Positions 42,089-42,138 of a DNA stretch of 42,138 nt are shown piece after piece. The translations under genes were made by a program, and so were the position numbers. Every line of letters begins with the position of its first letter. The first letter of the stretch is position 1. The notes below the pieces were generated by a model, which was not told the DNA's origin, ran no database searches, and worked only from the letters and a program-made list of their open reading frames with translations. This DNA is from Streptomyces sp. AcH 505. GTDB taxonomy: Bacteria > Actinomycetota > Actinomycetes > Streptomycetales > Streptomycetaceae. The DNA is taken from assembly GCF_000818175.1 (NCBI RefSeq), contig NZ_JTIY01000001.1, positions 5,716,362 through 5,758,499 on the forward strand, written 5' to 3'.

Positions 42089-42118
42089 CTGATCAGCCCG
42101 TTCCTGATCAGCCCGTTC
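42089..42118. repeat. 15-bp perfect tandem duplication
   Basis: CTGATCAGCCCGTTC occurs twice back to back after the end of the STAND-TPR gene. The final 95 bases hold no recognisable gene start; a neighbour may end here on the minus strand just beyond the window. Confidence 0.7.
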
Positions 42119-42138
42119 CCGCCGCCGGCTCACCCGAG

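Noticed and set aside
40562..42133. 523-codon minus-strand frame under the TPR region
   Set aside because: The plus strand encodes regular TPRs; the antisense frame is an Arg/Val/Gly-rich shadow.

Overview
The window is very GC-rich. Its genes show GC-biased third codon positions, GTG and TTG starts, ATGA/GTGA stop-start overlaps, leaderless-looking starts and secreted or lipoprotein signals. The gene families (SAV_2336-type vWA, SAV2177-type methyltransferase, FUSC exporter, VMAP) fit a streptomycete or close actinomycete chromosome. No insertion sequence, prophage or CRISPR array was seen. No gene-free gap exceeds 300 bases; the longest are 29649-29898, 18892-19113, 26266-26457 and 14317-14502, each described in the features.

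Region 1 (1-6501): a probably 5'-truncated helical protein gene, then the minus-strand operon glcD-glcE-glcF-lctP, with zero to 12 bases between genes, for 2-hydroxyacid (glycolate or lactate) uptake and oxidation. Region 2 (6619-7707): a secreted B3-type metallo-beta-lactamase-fold hydrolase behind a 36-bp palindromic operator candidate. Region 3 (7858-14316): a seven-gene minus-strand run with mostly 4-base overlaps: membrane-anchored molybdopterin oxidoreductase, membrane protein, Cys-rich NAD-sugar epimerase, GT2 transferase, DUF2064 transferase, methyltransferase and polytopic GT-C-like protein. It looks like a cell-surface glycan or glycolipid pathway. Region 4 (14503-18891): a lipoprotein with an HEXXH...EGTAEY metallopeptidase signature, a tandem Mop molybdate-binding protein and an FUSC exporter.

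Region 5 (19114-27243): a secreted beta-helix glycosidase with its own promoter and operator-like repeat, phosphoglucomutase, an unknown 755-residue protein, a secreted SGNH esterase and an SAV2177-type methyltransferase. The unknown gene is preceded, two bases before its ATG, by a complete 72-nt tRNA cloverleaf with a GUG anticodon but an altered T-loop. A promoter is placed to start transcription just before the cloverleaf.

Region 6 (27334-32648): a CitA/CitB-type two-component system divergent from an NMT1/SsuA-type ABC importer, with an array of repeats between them. Region 7 (32632-35016): a pentapeptide-like membrane protein and an N-formylglutamate amidohydrolase-like enzyme. Region 8 (35146-42043): a three-gene, translationally coupled operon of VMAP, MoxR AAA+ ATPase and a 1445-residue fusion of a degenerate vWA (SAV_2336-type) domain with an NB-ARC STAND NTPase and TPRs. 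This is a MoxR-vWA-VMAP ternary conflict system.

The two most interesting items are the tRNA-like leader at 25257-25328 and the VMAP-MoxR-vWA/STAND operon.
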